A stretch of DNA of 64,000 bases. It comes from Inia geoffrensis. Its lineage: Eukaryota > Chordata > Mammalia > Artiodactyla > Iniidae. Positions within the stretch are counted from its first letter, which is position 1. Each line of letters begins with the position of its first letter. Location: positions 86,690,001 to 86,754,000 of the forward strand of contig CM070903.1 of the NCBI GenBank assembly GCA_036417435.1, given 5' to 3'. A program made the position numbers and the translations under genes. The notes under the pieces were generated by a model. It was given only the letters and a program-made list of their open reading frames with translations. It was not told where the DNA came from and made no database searches. Positions 8,712-20,314 of this stretch are shown piece after piece.

Positions 8712-10805
8712 TCTTAAAATTTTTAAAATTTTATATTGGAGTATAGTTGATTCACAATGTGTGTTAGTTTCAGATGTATGGCAAAGTGATTCAGTTATAC
8801 ATACACATATATATATTATTTTTCAAATTCTTTTCCCATTTAGGTTATTACAGAATATTGAGTAGTGCTATACAGCAGGTCCTTGTGCTACACAATAGGT
8901 CCTTGTTGGTTATCTATTTTAAATATAGTAGTGTGCATATGTTAATCCCAAACTCCTAATTTATCCCTCCTCCCAACCTTTCCCCTTTGGTAACCATAAG
9001 TCTGTGAGTCTGTTTCTGATTTGTAAATAAGTTCATTTCTATCATTTTTGTAAGATTCTGCATACAAGTGATTTGATATTTGCCTTTCTCTGTCTGACTT
9101 ATTTCACTAAGTATGATAATCTCTAGGTCTACCCATGTTGCTGCAAATAGCATTATGCCATTCTTTTTAAAGGCCGAATAATATTCCATTGTATATGTGT
9201 ACCACATCTTCTTTATCCATTCCTCTGTTGATGTACATTTAGGTTGCCTCTATGTCTTGGCTATTGTAAATAGTGTTGCAATGAAAATTGGGGTGCATGT
9301 ATCTTTTCGAATTATGGTTTTCTTCAGATATATGCCCTGGAGTGGGACTGCTGGATCATATGGTAGCTCTATTTTCAGTTTTTTAAGGAACCTCCATACT
9401 ATTCTCCATAGTAGTTGTACCAATTTACATTTCCACCAACAGTGTAGAAGGGTTCTGTTTTCTCCATGCTCTCCCCAGCATTTGTTGTTTGTAGACTTTT
9501 TGATTGTGGCCATTCTGACTGGTGTGAGGTGATATCTCATTGTAGTTTTGGTTTGCATTTCTTTTTGTTGTTGTTGGTTCATTGGTTTGTTTATTTATTT
9601 ATTTTTGGCTACGTTGGGTCTTCGTCTCTGTGCGAGGGCTTTCTCCAGTTGTGGCAAGCGGGGGGCCACTCTTCATCGCAGTGCGCAGGCCTCTCACTAT
9701 CGTGGCCTTCTCTTGTTGCGGAGCACAGACTCCAGACATGCAGGCTCAGTAGTTGTGGCTCATGGGCCTAGTTGCTCCGCGGCATGTGGGATCTTCCCAG
9801 ACCAGGGCTCGAACCCGTGTCCCCTGCATCAGCAGGCAGATTCTCAACCTCTGCACCACCAGGGAAACACTGCATTTCTTTAATAATTAGTGATGTTGAG
9901 CATCTTTTCATGTGCCTCTTGGCCATCTGTATGTCTTCTTTGAAGAAATGTCTATCTAGGTCTTCTGCCCATTTTTGATTGGGTTGTTTGTTTTTTGGAT
10001 ATTGAGCTGCATGAGCTGTTTGTATATTTTGGAGATTAATCCCTTGTCAGTCTCATCATTTGCAATTATTTTCTGCCATTCAGTGGGTTGTCTTTTTGTT
10101 TTATGGTTTCCTTTGCTGTGCGAAAGCCTTTGCATTTAATTAGCTGCCATTTGTTTAGTTTTGGTTTTATTTCCATTACTCTAGGAGATGGATTCAAAAG
10201 ATATTGCTGCAATTTATGTCAAAGAGCTTTCTGCCTGTGTTTTCCTCTAAGAGTTTTATAGTATCCAGTCTTACATTTAGGTCTTTAATCCATTTTGAAT
10301 TTATTTTTGTGTATGGTGTTAAAGAATGTTGTAATTTCATTCTTTTACATGTAGTTGTCCAGTTTTCCCAGCACCACTTATTGAAGAGACCCTCTTTTCT
10401 CCATTGTATATTCTTGTCTCCTTTGTTATAGATTGACCATAGGTGCATGAGTTTATTTCTGGACTTTTTGTCCTGTTCCATTGATCTATATTTCTGTTTT
10501 TGTGCCACTACTGTACTGTTCTGATTACTGTAGCTTTGTAGTTTAGTCTGAAGTCAGGGAGCCTGATTCCTCCAGCTCCATTTTTCTTTCTCAAGATTGC
10601 TTTGGCTATTCAGGGTCTTTTGTGTTTCCATACAAATTTTAAAATTTTTGTTCCAGTTATATGAAAAATGCCATTGGTAATTTGATAGGGATTGCATTGT
10701 ATCTGTAGATTGCCTTGGGTAGTATAGTCATTTTGACAATATTGATTCTTCCAATTCAAGAATATGGTATATCTTTCAATCTCTTTGTGTCATCTTTGAT
10801 TTCTT
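8712..10805 (-). mobile_element. 5'-truncated L1, antisense, with ORF2 C-terminal remnant
   Basis: Reading on the minus strand, the 3' end is at 8712 ('attggagtatagttgattca' reversed tail) and the sequence runs into the C-terminal third of ORF2. Broken frames include the cysteine-containing '[12 protein letters not shown]' segment and '[19 protein letters not shown]' (9250-9582), and 'KCWENW'-like remnants at 10194-10508. Frameshifts and stops are many. A long-form CHR SINE (9565-9870) interrupts it. The 5' truncation point abuts an older L1 near 10805. Confidence 0.88.
9554..9881 (-). mobile_element. CHR-type SINE (long form), antisense, inside L1
   Basis: TTTA-rich tail, then 'ttggctacgttgggtcttcg', ending 'ccaccagggaaacac'. 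An 11-bp direct repeat 'tgcatttcttt' (9554-9564 and 9871-9881) flanks it. It belongs to the longer class with the 'gttgggtcttcgt' end, not the ~200-bp class. Confidence 0.92.
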
Positions 10806-11764
10806 TTATTTTAACTTTATTTTTTCCAGTTTTTTTTTTTTTTTTTTTTTGTGGTACGCGGGCCTCTCACTGTTGTGGCCTCTCCCGTTGTGGATCACAG
10901 GCTCCGGACGCGCAGGCTCAGTGGCCATGGCTCACGGGCCCAGCTACTCCGCAGCATGTGGGATCTCCCCAGACTGGGATACGAACCCATGTCCCCTGCA
11001 TCGGCAGGCGGACTCTCAACCACTGCGCCACCAGGGAAGCCCTATTTTTTCCAGTTTTATTGAGATATAATTAACAAATGCAAGTTTATATATTTAAGGT
11101 GTACAACATGATGATTTCATATATGGACAAACTGTGAAACAATTTCCACAGTCAAGCTAATTAACTACTCTTAGCATAACTATAGTCACCATGACGTACA
11201 TTAGATCCCCAGAACTTGTTCTTCTTATAATTGAAAGTTTGTACCCTTTGACCAGTATCTCCCCATTTCCCCCACACCCAGCCTCTGACAACCACCCCTC
11301 CACTCTTTGTTTCTATGAGTTTAACTTTTTTAGTTTCCACATACAAGGTAGGTCATGCAGTATTTGTTTTTTTCTGTCTGGCTTACTTTGCTTAGCATAA
11401 TATTCCCCAAGTTTCTTCATGTTGTTGCAAATGGTAGGATTTTCATCTTTATTGGTTGATGTTGTATACACCATCTCTTCTTTATCTGTTTATCCATCAA
11501 TAGACACCTAGGTTGTTTCCATATCTCGGCTATTGTGAATATGTTGCAATGAATATGGGAATGCAGGTATCTCTTTGAGATACTGGTTTCATTTCCTTTG
11601 GATATATACCCAGAAGTGAAATTGCTGGATCATAAGGTAGTTCTATTTTTGATTTTTTGAGGAACCTTTACTGTTTTGCATAATGGCTGACCCATTTATA
11701 TTTCCACCAACAGTGTATAAGGGTTCCCATTTTTCCACATCCTCACTAATACTTGTTACCTCGT
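10806..11764 (-). mobile_element. Older L1 (L1M-like) 3' end, antisense
   Basis: After the nested SINE the sequence reads 'ttttattgagatataattaa', 'ttaaggtgtacaacatgatg', 'ctcttagcataactatagtc', then ORF2 C-terminal remnants ('tggatatatacccagaagtg', 'tttccaccaacagtgtataa'). This 3' UTR type differs from the cetartiodactyl-type tails nearby and is older. It stops abruptly at 11764, where the tail of the full-length L1 begins. Confidence 0.8.
10818..11058 (-). mobile_element. CHR-1-type SINE, antisense, in an L1M tail
   Basis: Body 10834-11042, from the T-run and 'gtggtacgcgggcctctcac' to 'ccaccagggaagccc'. A perfect 16-bp direct repeat 'tattttttccagtttt' (10818-10833 and 11043-11058) flanks it. 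Confidence 0.96.
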
Positions 11765-13905
11765 CTTTTTTTTTTTTAATTTTAATTTTATTGGAATATC
11801 ATTGATTTACAATATTGTTCGTTTCAGGTGACAGAAAAGTGATTCAGTTATACACATACATATATTCATTCTTTTTTAGGTTCTTTTCTCATATAGGTTA
11901 TCACAGAATAAGGGAACTATACAGTTCCCTGTGCTTGTTGGTTATCTATCTTATATATAGTAGTGTGTGTATGTTCATCCCAAGCTCCTGATTTATCCCT
12001 CCCCCCAGCATTTCCCCTTTCATAACTATAAGTTTGTTTTTGATATCTGTTGTCTGTTTCTATTTTGTAAATAAGTCATTTGTACCTTTTTAAAAATAAG
12101 ATTCCACATGAGTGATAGCATATAATATTTTTCTTTCTGTGTCTGACTTACTTTACTTAGTATGATAATCTCTAGGTCCATCCATGTTGCTGCAAATGAC
12201 ATTATTTCGTTCTTTTTTATGGCTGAGTAATATTCCACTGTGTATATGTACCACATCTTCTTTATCTATTCTCCTGTTGATGGTCATTTGGGTTGCTTCC
12301 ATGTGTTGGCTATTGCTAATGGTGCTGTAATGAACACTGGGGTGCATGTATCTTTTCAGATTATGGTTTTCTCTGGATATATGCCCAGAAGTGAGATTGT
12401 TGGATCATATGGTAGCTCTATTTTTAATTTTTTAAGGAACCTGCATACTGTTTTCCATACTGGCTGCACCAATTTACATTCCCACCAACAGTGTAGGAGA
12501 GTTCCCTCTTCTCCACACCCTCTGTAGCACTTATTGTTTGTAGATTTTTTGATGATGGCCATTGTAAGCAGTGTGAGGTGATACCTCATTGTATTTTTGA
12601 TTTGCATTTCTCTAATAATTAGTGATGTTGAGCATATTTTCATGCGCTTTTTGGCCATCTGTATGTCTTTGGAGAAATGTCAGTTTAAATCTTCCACCCG
12701 TGTTTTTTGATTGGGATGTTTGTTTTTTTCACATTGAGCTGCATGAGCTGTTTGTATAATTTGGAGATTAATCCCTTGTCAGTTGCTTCATTTGCAAATA
12801 TTTTCTGCCATTCTGTGGGTTGTCTTTTCATTTTGTTTATGGTTTCCTTTGCTGGGCAGAAGCTTTTAAGTTTAATTAGGTCCCATTTGTTGTTTTTGTT
12901 TTTATTTTCATTACTTTAGGAAGTGGATCAAAAAAGATATTGCTGCAATTTATGTCAAAGAGTTTTCTGCCTATGTTTCCTTCTAAGAGTTTTGTAATGT
13001 CTGGCCTTATATTTAGGCCTTTGATCCATTTCGGGTTTATTTTTGTGTATGGTATTAGAGAATGTTGTAATTTCATTCTTTTACACGTAGTTGCCCAGTT
13101 TTCCCAGCCCTACTTATTGAAGAGACTGTCTTTTCTCCATTGTATATTCTTGCCTCCTTTGTCATAGATTAGTTGACCATAGGTGTGTGGGTTTATTTCT
13201 GGACTTTTTGTCCTGTTCCGTTGATCTGTATTTCTGTTTTTGTGTCACTACTATACTATTTTGATTACTGTAGCTTTGTAGTTTAGTCTGAAGTCAGGGA
13301 GCCTGATTCTTCCAGCTCCATTTTTCTTTCTCAAGATTGCTTTGGCTATTCAGGGTCTTCTGTGGTTCCACATTAATTTAAAAATTTTTTGTTCTAGTTC
13401 TGTGAAAAATGCTTGGTAATTTGATAGGGATTGCATTGTATCTGTAGATTGCCTTGGGTAGTATAGTCATTTTGACGATATTGTCTTCCAATTCAAGAAT
13501 ATGGTATATCTTTCCATCTGTTTGTATTCCATTTCTTTCATCAACATCTTCTACTTTTCAGAGTACAGGTAGTTGGCCTCCTTAGGTAGGTTTATTCCTA
13601 GGTATTTTATTCTATCTGATGCAATAGTAAATGGGATTGTTTCTTTAATTTCTCTTCCTGATCTTTCATTGTGAGTGTGTAGAAATGCAACAGGTTTCTG
13701 TGTATTAATTTTGTATCCTGCAACTTTGCTGAATTCATTGATGAATTCTAGCAGTTTTCTGGTAGCATCTTTAGGATTTTCTCTGTATAGTATCATGTAA
13801 TCTGCAAACAGTGACAGTTTTACTTCTTCTTTTCCAATTTGGATTCCCTTTATTTCCTTTTCTTCTCTGATTGCTGTGTATAGGCCTTCCAAAACTATGT
13901 TGAAT

Positions 13906-14153
13906 AAAACTGGCAAAACTGGGGCTTCCCTGGTGGCGCAGTGGTTGAGAGTCCTCCTGCCGATGCAGGGGACACGGGTTCGTGCCCCGGTCCGGGAGGA
14001 TCCCACGTGCCCCGGAGCGGCTGGGCCCGTGAGCCGTGGCTGCTGGGCCTGCGCGTCTGGAGCCTGTGCTCCACAACGGGAGAGGCCACAACATTGAGAG
14101 GCCCGCATACCACAAAAAAAACAAAAAAAATCCCCCCAAAACTGGCAAAACTG
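13906..14153 (+). mobile_element. CHR-1-type SINE, sense, inside L1 RT
   Basis: Body 13922-14137 with the usual head and GC-rich middle, ending in an A/C tail 'acaaaaaaaatcccccc'. A perfect 16-bp direct repeat 'aaaactggcaaaactg' (13906-13921 and 14138-14153) flanks it. Confidence 0.96.
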
Positions 14154-14719
14154 AATATCCTTGTCTTGTTCCTGATCTTAGAGGAAATGCTTTCAGCTTT
14201 TCACTGTTGAGATGTTGTCATATATGGCTTTTATTATGTTGAGGTAGGTTCCCTCTATGCCACTTTCTGGAGAGTTTTTATCGTAAATAGGTGTTGAATT
14301 TTGTCAAAAGCTTTTTCTGCATCAATTGAGATGATCATATGTTTTTTATTCTTAAATTTGTTGATGTGGTGTATCATACTTCGAGATATTGGCAATTCCT
14401 TGCCTCCCTGGGATAAATCCCACTTGATCATGGTGTATGATCCTTTTAATGTATTCTTGGATTCAGTTTGCGAGTATTTTGTTGAGGATTTTTGCATCTA
14501 TGTTCATCTGTGATATTGGCCTGTAATTTTATTTTTTGGGGATATATTAGTCTTGTTTTGGTATTAGGTGATTGTGGCCTCATAGAATGAGTTTGGGAGT
14601 GTTCCTTCCTCTGCAATTTTTGGAATAGTTTCAGAAGGATAGGTGTTAACTCTTCTCCAAATGTTTGATAGAATTCACCTGTGAAGCCAGACTATGAAGT
14701 CTCATCCTGGACTTTTGTT

Positions 14720-14729
14720 TGTTGGGAGT

Positions 14730-14772
<43 letters not shown>

Positions 14773-15105
14773 TATGTCTGTGCTGGGTCTTCGTTGCTGT
14801 GCATAGGCTTTCTCTAGTTGTGGTGAGTGGGGCTACTCTGTTGCAGCGCACAGGCTTCTCATCGCAGTGGCTTCTCTTGTTGCGGAGCACAGGCTCTAGA
14901 CACATGGGCTTCAGTAGTTGCAGTGTGTGGGCTCAGTAATTGTGGCTTGCAGGCTCTAAAGTGCAGGCTCAGTAGTTGTGGTGCACAGGCTTTGTTGCTC
15001 TGCAGCATATGGGATCTTCCCAGACCAGGGCTCGAACCTGTGTCCCCTGCATTGGCAGGCAGATTCTTAACCACTGTGCCACCAGGGAAGTCCTGTTGGG
15101 AGTTT
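14720..15105 (-). mobile_element. CHR-type SINE (long form), antisense, inside L1
   Basis: Body 14732-15093 (362 bp) begins with a (TTTA)n tail of about 45 bases and ends 'ccaccagggaagtcc'. Internal 'gggctcagtaattgtgg' / 'ggctcagtagttgtgg' units repeat in tandem. A 12-bp direct repeat 'tgttgggagttt' (14720-14731 and 15094-15105) flanks it. Confidence 0.95.
14730..14774. repeat. (TTTA)n microsatellite
   Basis: About 11 TTTA units that form the tail of the antisense SINE at 14732. Confidence 0.95.
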
Positions 15106-16250
15106 CAAAATCACAGTTTCAATTTCAGTACTTGTAATTGGTCTGTTCATATTTTCTGTTTCTTCCTGGTTCAATCTTGGGAGATTGTACCTTTCTAAGA
15201 ATTTGTATATTTCTTCCAGGTTGTCCATTTTATTGCTATAGTTGCTTGTAGTCTCTTATGATCCTTTGTATTTCTGTGGTGTCCATTGTAACTTCTCCTT
15301 TGTCATTTCTAATTTTATTGATTTGAGACCTCTCCCTTTTTTTCTTGATGAGTCTGGCTAATTTTGTTGACCTTTTCAAAGAACCAGCTTTTAGTTTCAT
15401 TGATCTTTTATTTTGTTTTCTTTGTCTCCATTGCATTTATTTCTACTCTGATCTTTATGATTTCTTTTCTTCTACTAACTTTGGATTTTGTTTGTTCTTC
15501 TTTCTCTAGTTGCTTTAGGTATAAGGTTAGGTTTTTTATTCAAGATTTTTCTCATTTCCTGAGGTAAGATTATAAACTTCCCTCCTAGAACTGCTTTAAT
15601 GCCTCCCATAGGTTTTGGATTGTTGTGTTTTCATTTTAATTTCTCTCTAGGTATTTTTTGACTTCCTCTTTGATTTCTTCAGTGATCCATTGGTTGTTTA
15701 GTAGCATACTGTTTAGCTTCCACAGGTTTGTGTTTTTTTCAGTTTTTTCTTCTAATTGATTTCTAATTTCATGTCACTACGGTCAGAAAAGATACATGAT
15801 ATGATTTCAGTTTTCTTAAATTTACCGAGTCTCAATTTGTGGCCCAGCATGTGATCAATCCTGGAGAACGTTCCATGTGTACTTGAAAAGAATGTGTATT
15901 CTGCTGCTTTTGGATGGCATCCTCTATAAATATCAACTAAGTCCATCTGGTCTAATGTGTCATTTAAGGACTGTGTTTCCTTTTTGATTTTCTGTCTGCA
16001 TTATCTGTCCATTGATGAAAGTGGGTTGTTAAAGTCCCCCACTCTTATTGTGTTACTGTTGATTTCTCCTTTTATGGTTGTTAGAATTGGCTTTATATAT
16101 TGAGGTGCTCCTATGTTGGGTGGATATATATTTATAATTGGTATATCTTCTTCTTGGATTGATCCCTTGATCATTATGTAGTGTCCTTCCTTGTCTCTTG
16201 TAACAGTCTTTATTTTAAAGTCTATTTTATCTGATACGAGTATTGCTATT

Positions 16251-16480
16251 CCAGCTTTCTTTTTTTTTTTTTTTGCAGTACATGGGCCTCTCACTGTTGT
16301 GGCCTCTCCCGTTGAGGAGCACAGGCTCTGGATGCGCAGGCTCAGCAGCCATGGCTCACGGGCCTAGCCGCTCCGCAGCATGTGGGATCTTCCTGGACCG
16401 GGGCATGAACCCGTGTCCCCTGCATCGGCAGGCAGACTCTCAACCACTGCGCCACCAGGGAAGCCCCCCAGCTTTCTTTT
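16251..16480 (-). mobile_element. CHR-1-type SINE, antisense, inside L1 endonuclease
   Basis: Body 16264-16467. A 13-bp direct repeat 'ccagctttctttt' (16251-16263 and 16468-16480) flanks it. It splits the L1 endonuclease domain. Confidence 0.95.
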
Positions 16481-16809
16481 GATTTCCATTGTGTGGAATA
16501 TCTTTTTCCATCCCCTCACTTTCAGTCTGTATGTGTTCTTAGATCTGAACTGGGTCTCTTGAAAACAGCATATATATGGGTCTCGTTTTTTATCCATTCA
16601 GCCAGCCTATGTCTTTTGGTTGGAGCATTTAATCCATTTACCTTTAAGGTAATTATCAATATGTATGTTCTTATTGGCATTTTGTTAATTGTTTTGGATT
16701 AGTTTTGGCAGGCCTTTTTTCTTCCCTTTCTCTTTTGGTCGTTTTTTGTGATTTGATGACTAAATTTAGTGTTGTGTGTGGATTCCTTTTTCTTTTTTGC
16801 GTGTGTATT

Positions 16810-16815
16810 TATTGT

Positions 16816-16851
<36 letters not shown>

Positions 16852-17049
16852 GGTACATGGGCCTCTCACTGTTGTGGCCTCTCCCACCACAGAGCACAGG
16901 CTCCAGACGTGCAGGCCCAGTGGCCATGGCTCAGGGGCCCAGCCGCTCTGTGGCACGCAGGATCCTCCTGGACCAGGGCACGAACCCGCATCCCCTGCAT
17001 CGGCAGGCAGACTCTCAACCACTGCACCACCAGGGAAGCCCTATTGTAG
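16810..17049 (-). mobile_element. CHR-1-type SINE, antisense, in the L1 inter-ORF region
   Basis: Body 16818-17041 with a T-run of about 32 bases. An 8-bp direct repeat 'tattgtag' (16810-16817 and 17042-17049) flanks it. Confidence 0.94.
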
Positions 17050-17311
17050 ATTTTTGTTTGCAGTTACCATGAGATTTCAATATAGCAGTTTATATGTATA
17101 AAAACAAATAAGATTGTTTTAAGTGGCTGGTCTTTTATTTTCAAATGCATTTCCAATATCCTGCATTTGACTCTCCTCTGCTCACAATTGCTGGTTTTGA
17201 TATCGTATTTGTGTGTGTATGATTTCCTACCTTTAATGTGTGTTTGCCTTTACCAGTGAACTTTTCTATTTGTAATTTTCTTGTGTCTAGTTGTGGCCTT
17301 TCCTTTTCCAC

Positions 17312-18165
17312 CTAGAGAAGTTCCTTTAGTATTTGTTGCAGAGCTGGTTTGGTGGTGCTGAATTCTCTTAGCTTTTGATCGTCTGTAAAACTTCTGATTT
17401 CTCCATCAAATCTGAATGAGAACCTTGCTGGGTAGAGTAGTTTTGGTTGTAGGTTCTTCCCTTTTATCTTCCCTGTAAATATATCATACCACTTTATTCT
17501 GGCCTGCAGAGTTTCTGCTGAAAATCAGCTGATAACCTTATAGGAGTTCTCTTGTATGTTACTTGTTGCTTTTTCTTGATGCTTTTAATATTTATTTTTT
17601 GGCTTTAATTTTTGTCAGTTTGAATACTATGTGTCTTGGCATGTTCCTCCTTGCATTTATCCTACCTGAGACTGTGCACTTCCTAGACTTGGGTGACTGT
17701 TTCCTTTCCCACGTTAGGGAAGTTTTCAGCTATTATCTCTTCATATATTTTCTCAGGTCCTTTCTCTCCCTCTTCTCCTTCTGGGACCCCTATCATGCAA
17801 ATGTTATGCATTGAGTGTTGTGCCAGAGGTCTATTAGACTGTCCTTATTTCTTTTCTTTCTTTTTTCATTATTCTGTTCTGCAGCAATGATTTCCACCAT
17901 TCTGTCTTCCAGCTCACTTATTGGTTCTTCTGCCTCATTTACTCTGCCATTGACTCCTTCTAGTGTACTTTTCATTTCAGTTATTGTATTGTTCATCTCT
18001 GTTTGTTTTTTTTGGTCTGTGTCTCCATTATTTTTTGAGATGTTGGATCATCTTTACTATCATTCTGAATTCTTTTTGGGGTAGATTGCCTATCTCCACT
18101 TCACTTAGTTGTTCTTTTGGGGTTTATCTTGTTCTTTTTGTCTGGGACATATTCCTCTGCCAGCT
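17312..18165 (-). pseudogene. L1 ORF1p remnant
   Basis: Minus-strand fragments follow the ORF1p order: a heptad-rich coiled coil (17793-17996, with 'MNNTITEMKSTLEGVNGRV' and 'ISELEDRMVEIIAAEQNNE'), then a decayed RRM region ('GVPEGEEGEKGPEKI'-like, about 17780-17700) and a C-terminal domain ending near 17312. Stops and frameshifts break it. Intact ORF1p is an RNA-binding trimeric chaperone of the L1 particle. This copy cannot encode it. Confidence 0.75.
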
Positions 18166-18367
18166 CATTTTGTCTAACTGTCTGTGATTGTGGTTTCCAT
18201 TCCACAGGTTGCAGGATTGTAGTTCTTCTTGCTTCTGTTGTCTGCCCCCTGGTGGATGAGGCTGGTCTTAGAGGCTTGTGCAGGCTTCCTGGTGGGAGGG
18301 ACTGGTTCTTGCCCAGTGGTGTGTGGATCTGTGCTTGTCTCTCTGATGGGCAGGGCCATGTCAAGGG

Positions 18368-18760
18368 GTGTGTTTAGCAGGAAGCTGTGGGCTCAGGAAG
18401 AATTCAGGCAGCCTATTTGCTGATTGGTGGGGCTGTGTTCCTGCCCTGTTGGTTGTTTGGCCTGAGGCATCCCAGCACAGGAGCCTACAGGCTGTTGCCT
18501 GGGCCCAGGTCTTGGTGAGAAAATGGCAGCCTCCAGGAGGGCTCACGCCAAGGAGTACTCTCCAGAACTATTGCCACCAGTGTTTTTGTCCTCACCGTGA
18601 GCCACAGCTGCCCCCCACCTCTGCAGGAGACCCTCCGATACCAGCAGGTGATTCTGGCCCAGGCTCTTATGAGGTCATTGCTTTTTCCCCTGGATCCCAG
18701 TGCACACAAAACTTCAATAGTGGAGTTTCTGTTTCCCCCAGTCCTGTGGAATTCCTGTGA
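18368..18760 (+). other. Antisense open frame in the L1 5' UTR (130 codons), position analogous to ORF0
   Basis: An ATG-initiated frame runs opposite to the L1 across its 5' UTR. The same frame is open in the 5' UTR of the other full-length L1 (minus strand, 22775-23055). Shared segments in order are 'LLVVWPEA', 'GGLTPRST', a CPH.EPQ motif and 'SAGDPP'. A donor-like CAG|GTGATT lies at 18645-18653, in the same phase as AAG|GTAGGT in the other copy. In primates the L1 ORF0 frame is antisense in the 5' UTR and spliced. Homology to it is not claimed, and the GC-rich 5' UTR may simply lack stops. Confidence 0.4.
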
Positions 18761-19125
18761 TCAAACCCTGCTGGCCTTCAAAGCCAGATGCTCTGGGGGC
18801 TCCTCCTTCCAATGCCAGACACCCAGGCTGGGGAGCCTTACATGGGGCTCAGAACTATCACTCCTGTGGGAGAACCTCTGTGATATAATTATTTTCCTGT
18901 TTGTGGGTCGTCCACCTGGTTGATATGGGATTTGATTTTATTGTGATTGCACCCCTCCTACCACCTTGTTGTGGCTTCTTCTTTGTCTTTGGATGTAGGA
19001 TATCTTTTTTGGTAGGTTCCAGCATTTTTTGTTGATGGTTGTTTAGCAGTTAGTTGTGATTTTGGTGTTTTCATGAGATGAGGTGAGCTCACATCCTTCT
19101 TCTCTGTTGTCTTGTCTCACTTCCC

Positions 19126-20314
19126 ACAAATTACGATTTCTGATTAAGTGAGGCTGTACCTGGCACCAGCACCATTTTGTACTTCCCAGCCCCTCCCACC
19201 AGGAGAGGCTTCTTTATCTACCACCTGCATATCACCTCCTTCACATCACCAGGGTTGGGCAGCCAGACAAAACCTGCTGAAAGAGCTGGCTTCTTTTCTG
19301 CACCTACCTTGCAAGAGCAGAGTTTTGAGATTCAGCTGATCAAAGGGGAGAATTATCAGAAGGTGGCATCATATCATATGTAATGATTTTGATGGATTCA
19401 GAAACATGCCATAGTTCAAATCGCATATTGTAATGCACACCACAAATATTACTTTTACTTTAAATTTCTGTAATGTTAAAATAAAACATTGAACTGCTAT
19501 TGCATACTGCAAAAGAAAAGGTAAAGCAAAGAAGTCAGGCTTACATTGCTTATCTTGGCTCTACTAAGTTTGTATAAATGTAACATTTGAACTAGGGGAA
19601 TATTTTATGTGTGTACTCCATATTCTTTCTCCAATTTGCCCACAGAATACAATGAACTCTTGAGCCTGACTTGTTAGAGTTTCAGTCAGAAAGTAAGTGA
19701 TCTTAAGCATATAAGAAGCATTGTTTTCCCTGACTACCTTCAGTGGGGCTGCCATATTAACTTTACTTGAAGCAACATTAACTGCTCTCAGAACTCTAAG
19801 TATCACTGACATTGATAAATCATCCTTAAAGAGACATGAACAAATTAATCAACTGTCATCATCACATTCAGGAAAGATAAACATTTTTACAAGGAATAAT
19901 ACATCAGGCAACTACTTATGTAATGCTGGGTCGAATAAAGATTTCTTGATGAGCCATACAATGGTATCCTATAAACTGGGTGACTAATGCATTCAAGAGG
20001 CAGCTGAATCATAGAAAAGCATGGACCAAAGTACCTTGTAGAAAACATAGTATTTCTTTCTTTTTTTGCAAAACAAAAATAAGGCTATTCAGTCATTAGA
20101 GTTAAGTGTAAATATTTGTTTCCCAACCATACCTTACTATTAATAAAAGCTTCCATTTTTCCCTTGTGTTAATGTGATGAAATTGTTACTGACAACACCA
20201 AAATGATATTTAGGTAATTAAATTTCTCCAATAATATATAAAATACTTTTCCGAATAGAAAAATAATAGCTCTACAAATATATGGACAATGGCAGTATTA
20301 GTTGTTTATTGTCT
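19126..20314. other. Unique sequence, no gene supported
   Basis: About 1.2 kb with no repeat I can name. A minus-strand frame at 19564-19857 is open for ~98 codons but has no recognisable family and no clear splice context. Confidence 0.35.

Larger units (their letters stand above)
13560..16685 (-). pseudogene. L1 ORF2p remnant (endonuclease and reverse transcriptase), SINE-interrupted
   Basis: Endonuclease pieces: 16001-16294 (contains 'GDFNNPLSSMDR') and 15752-15946 ('FSRIDHMLGHKL' and 'FSDRSDMKLEIN', where the family normally has SDH). RT pieces: 14255-14497 ('[15 protein letters not shown]') and 13551-13880 ('[19 protein letters not shown]', where the family has FADD). The second catalytic Asp of the RT box is therefore Tyr (plus-strand 13797-13808). 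Four SINEs and many stops also break the frame. Confidence 0.85.
11765..19125 (-). mobile_element. Near-full-length L1, antisense, carrying four SINE insertions
   Basis: On the minus strand the order is 5' UTR (about 19125-18170), ORF1 remnant (about 18165-17312), a long inter-ORF region, ORF2 endonuclease (about 16685-15750), reverse transcriptase (about 15440-13560), C-terminal region and 3' UTR to 11765. The 5' start matches the start of the sense full-length copy at 22338 (reversed 'gctcacatccttcttctctg'). SINEs at 13922, 14732, 16264 and 16818 account for about 1 kb, so the original element was about 6.3 kb. All frames are broken. The RT box reads FADY and an endonuclease SDH motif reads SDR, so it is inactive. 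Confidence 0.92.

Noticed and set aside
14732..15093. CRISPR-like array of repeated 'gggctcagtagttgtgg' units
   Set aside because: Units are imperfect, lack unique spacers and sit inside a target-duplicated SINE in a mammalian genome.
19564..19857. Minus-strand open frame of ~98 codons with a faint CUB-like 'FCGQIGERI' patch
   Set aside because: No splice sites, no family match I can defend, and flanking sequence looks non-coding.
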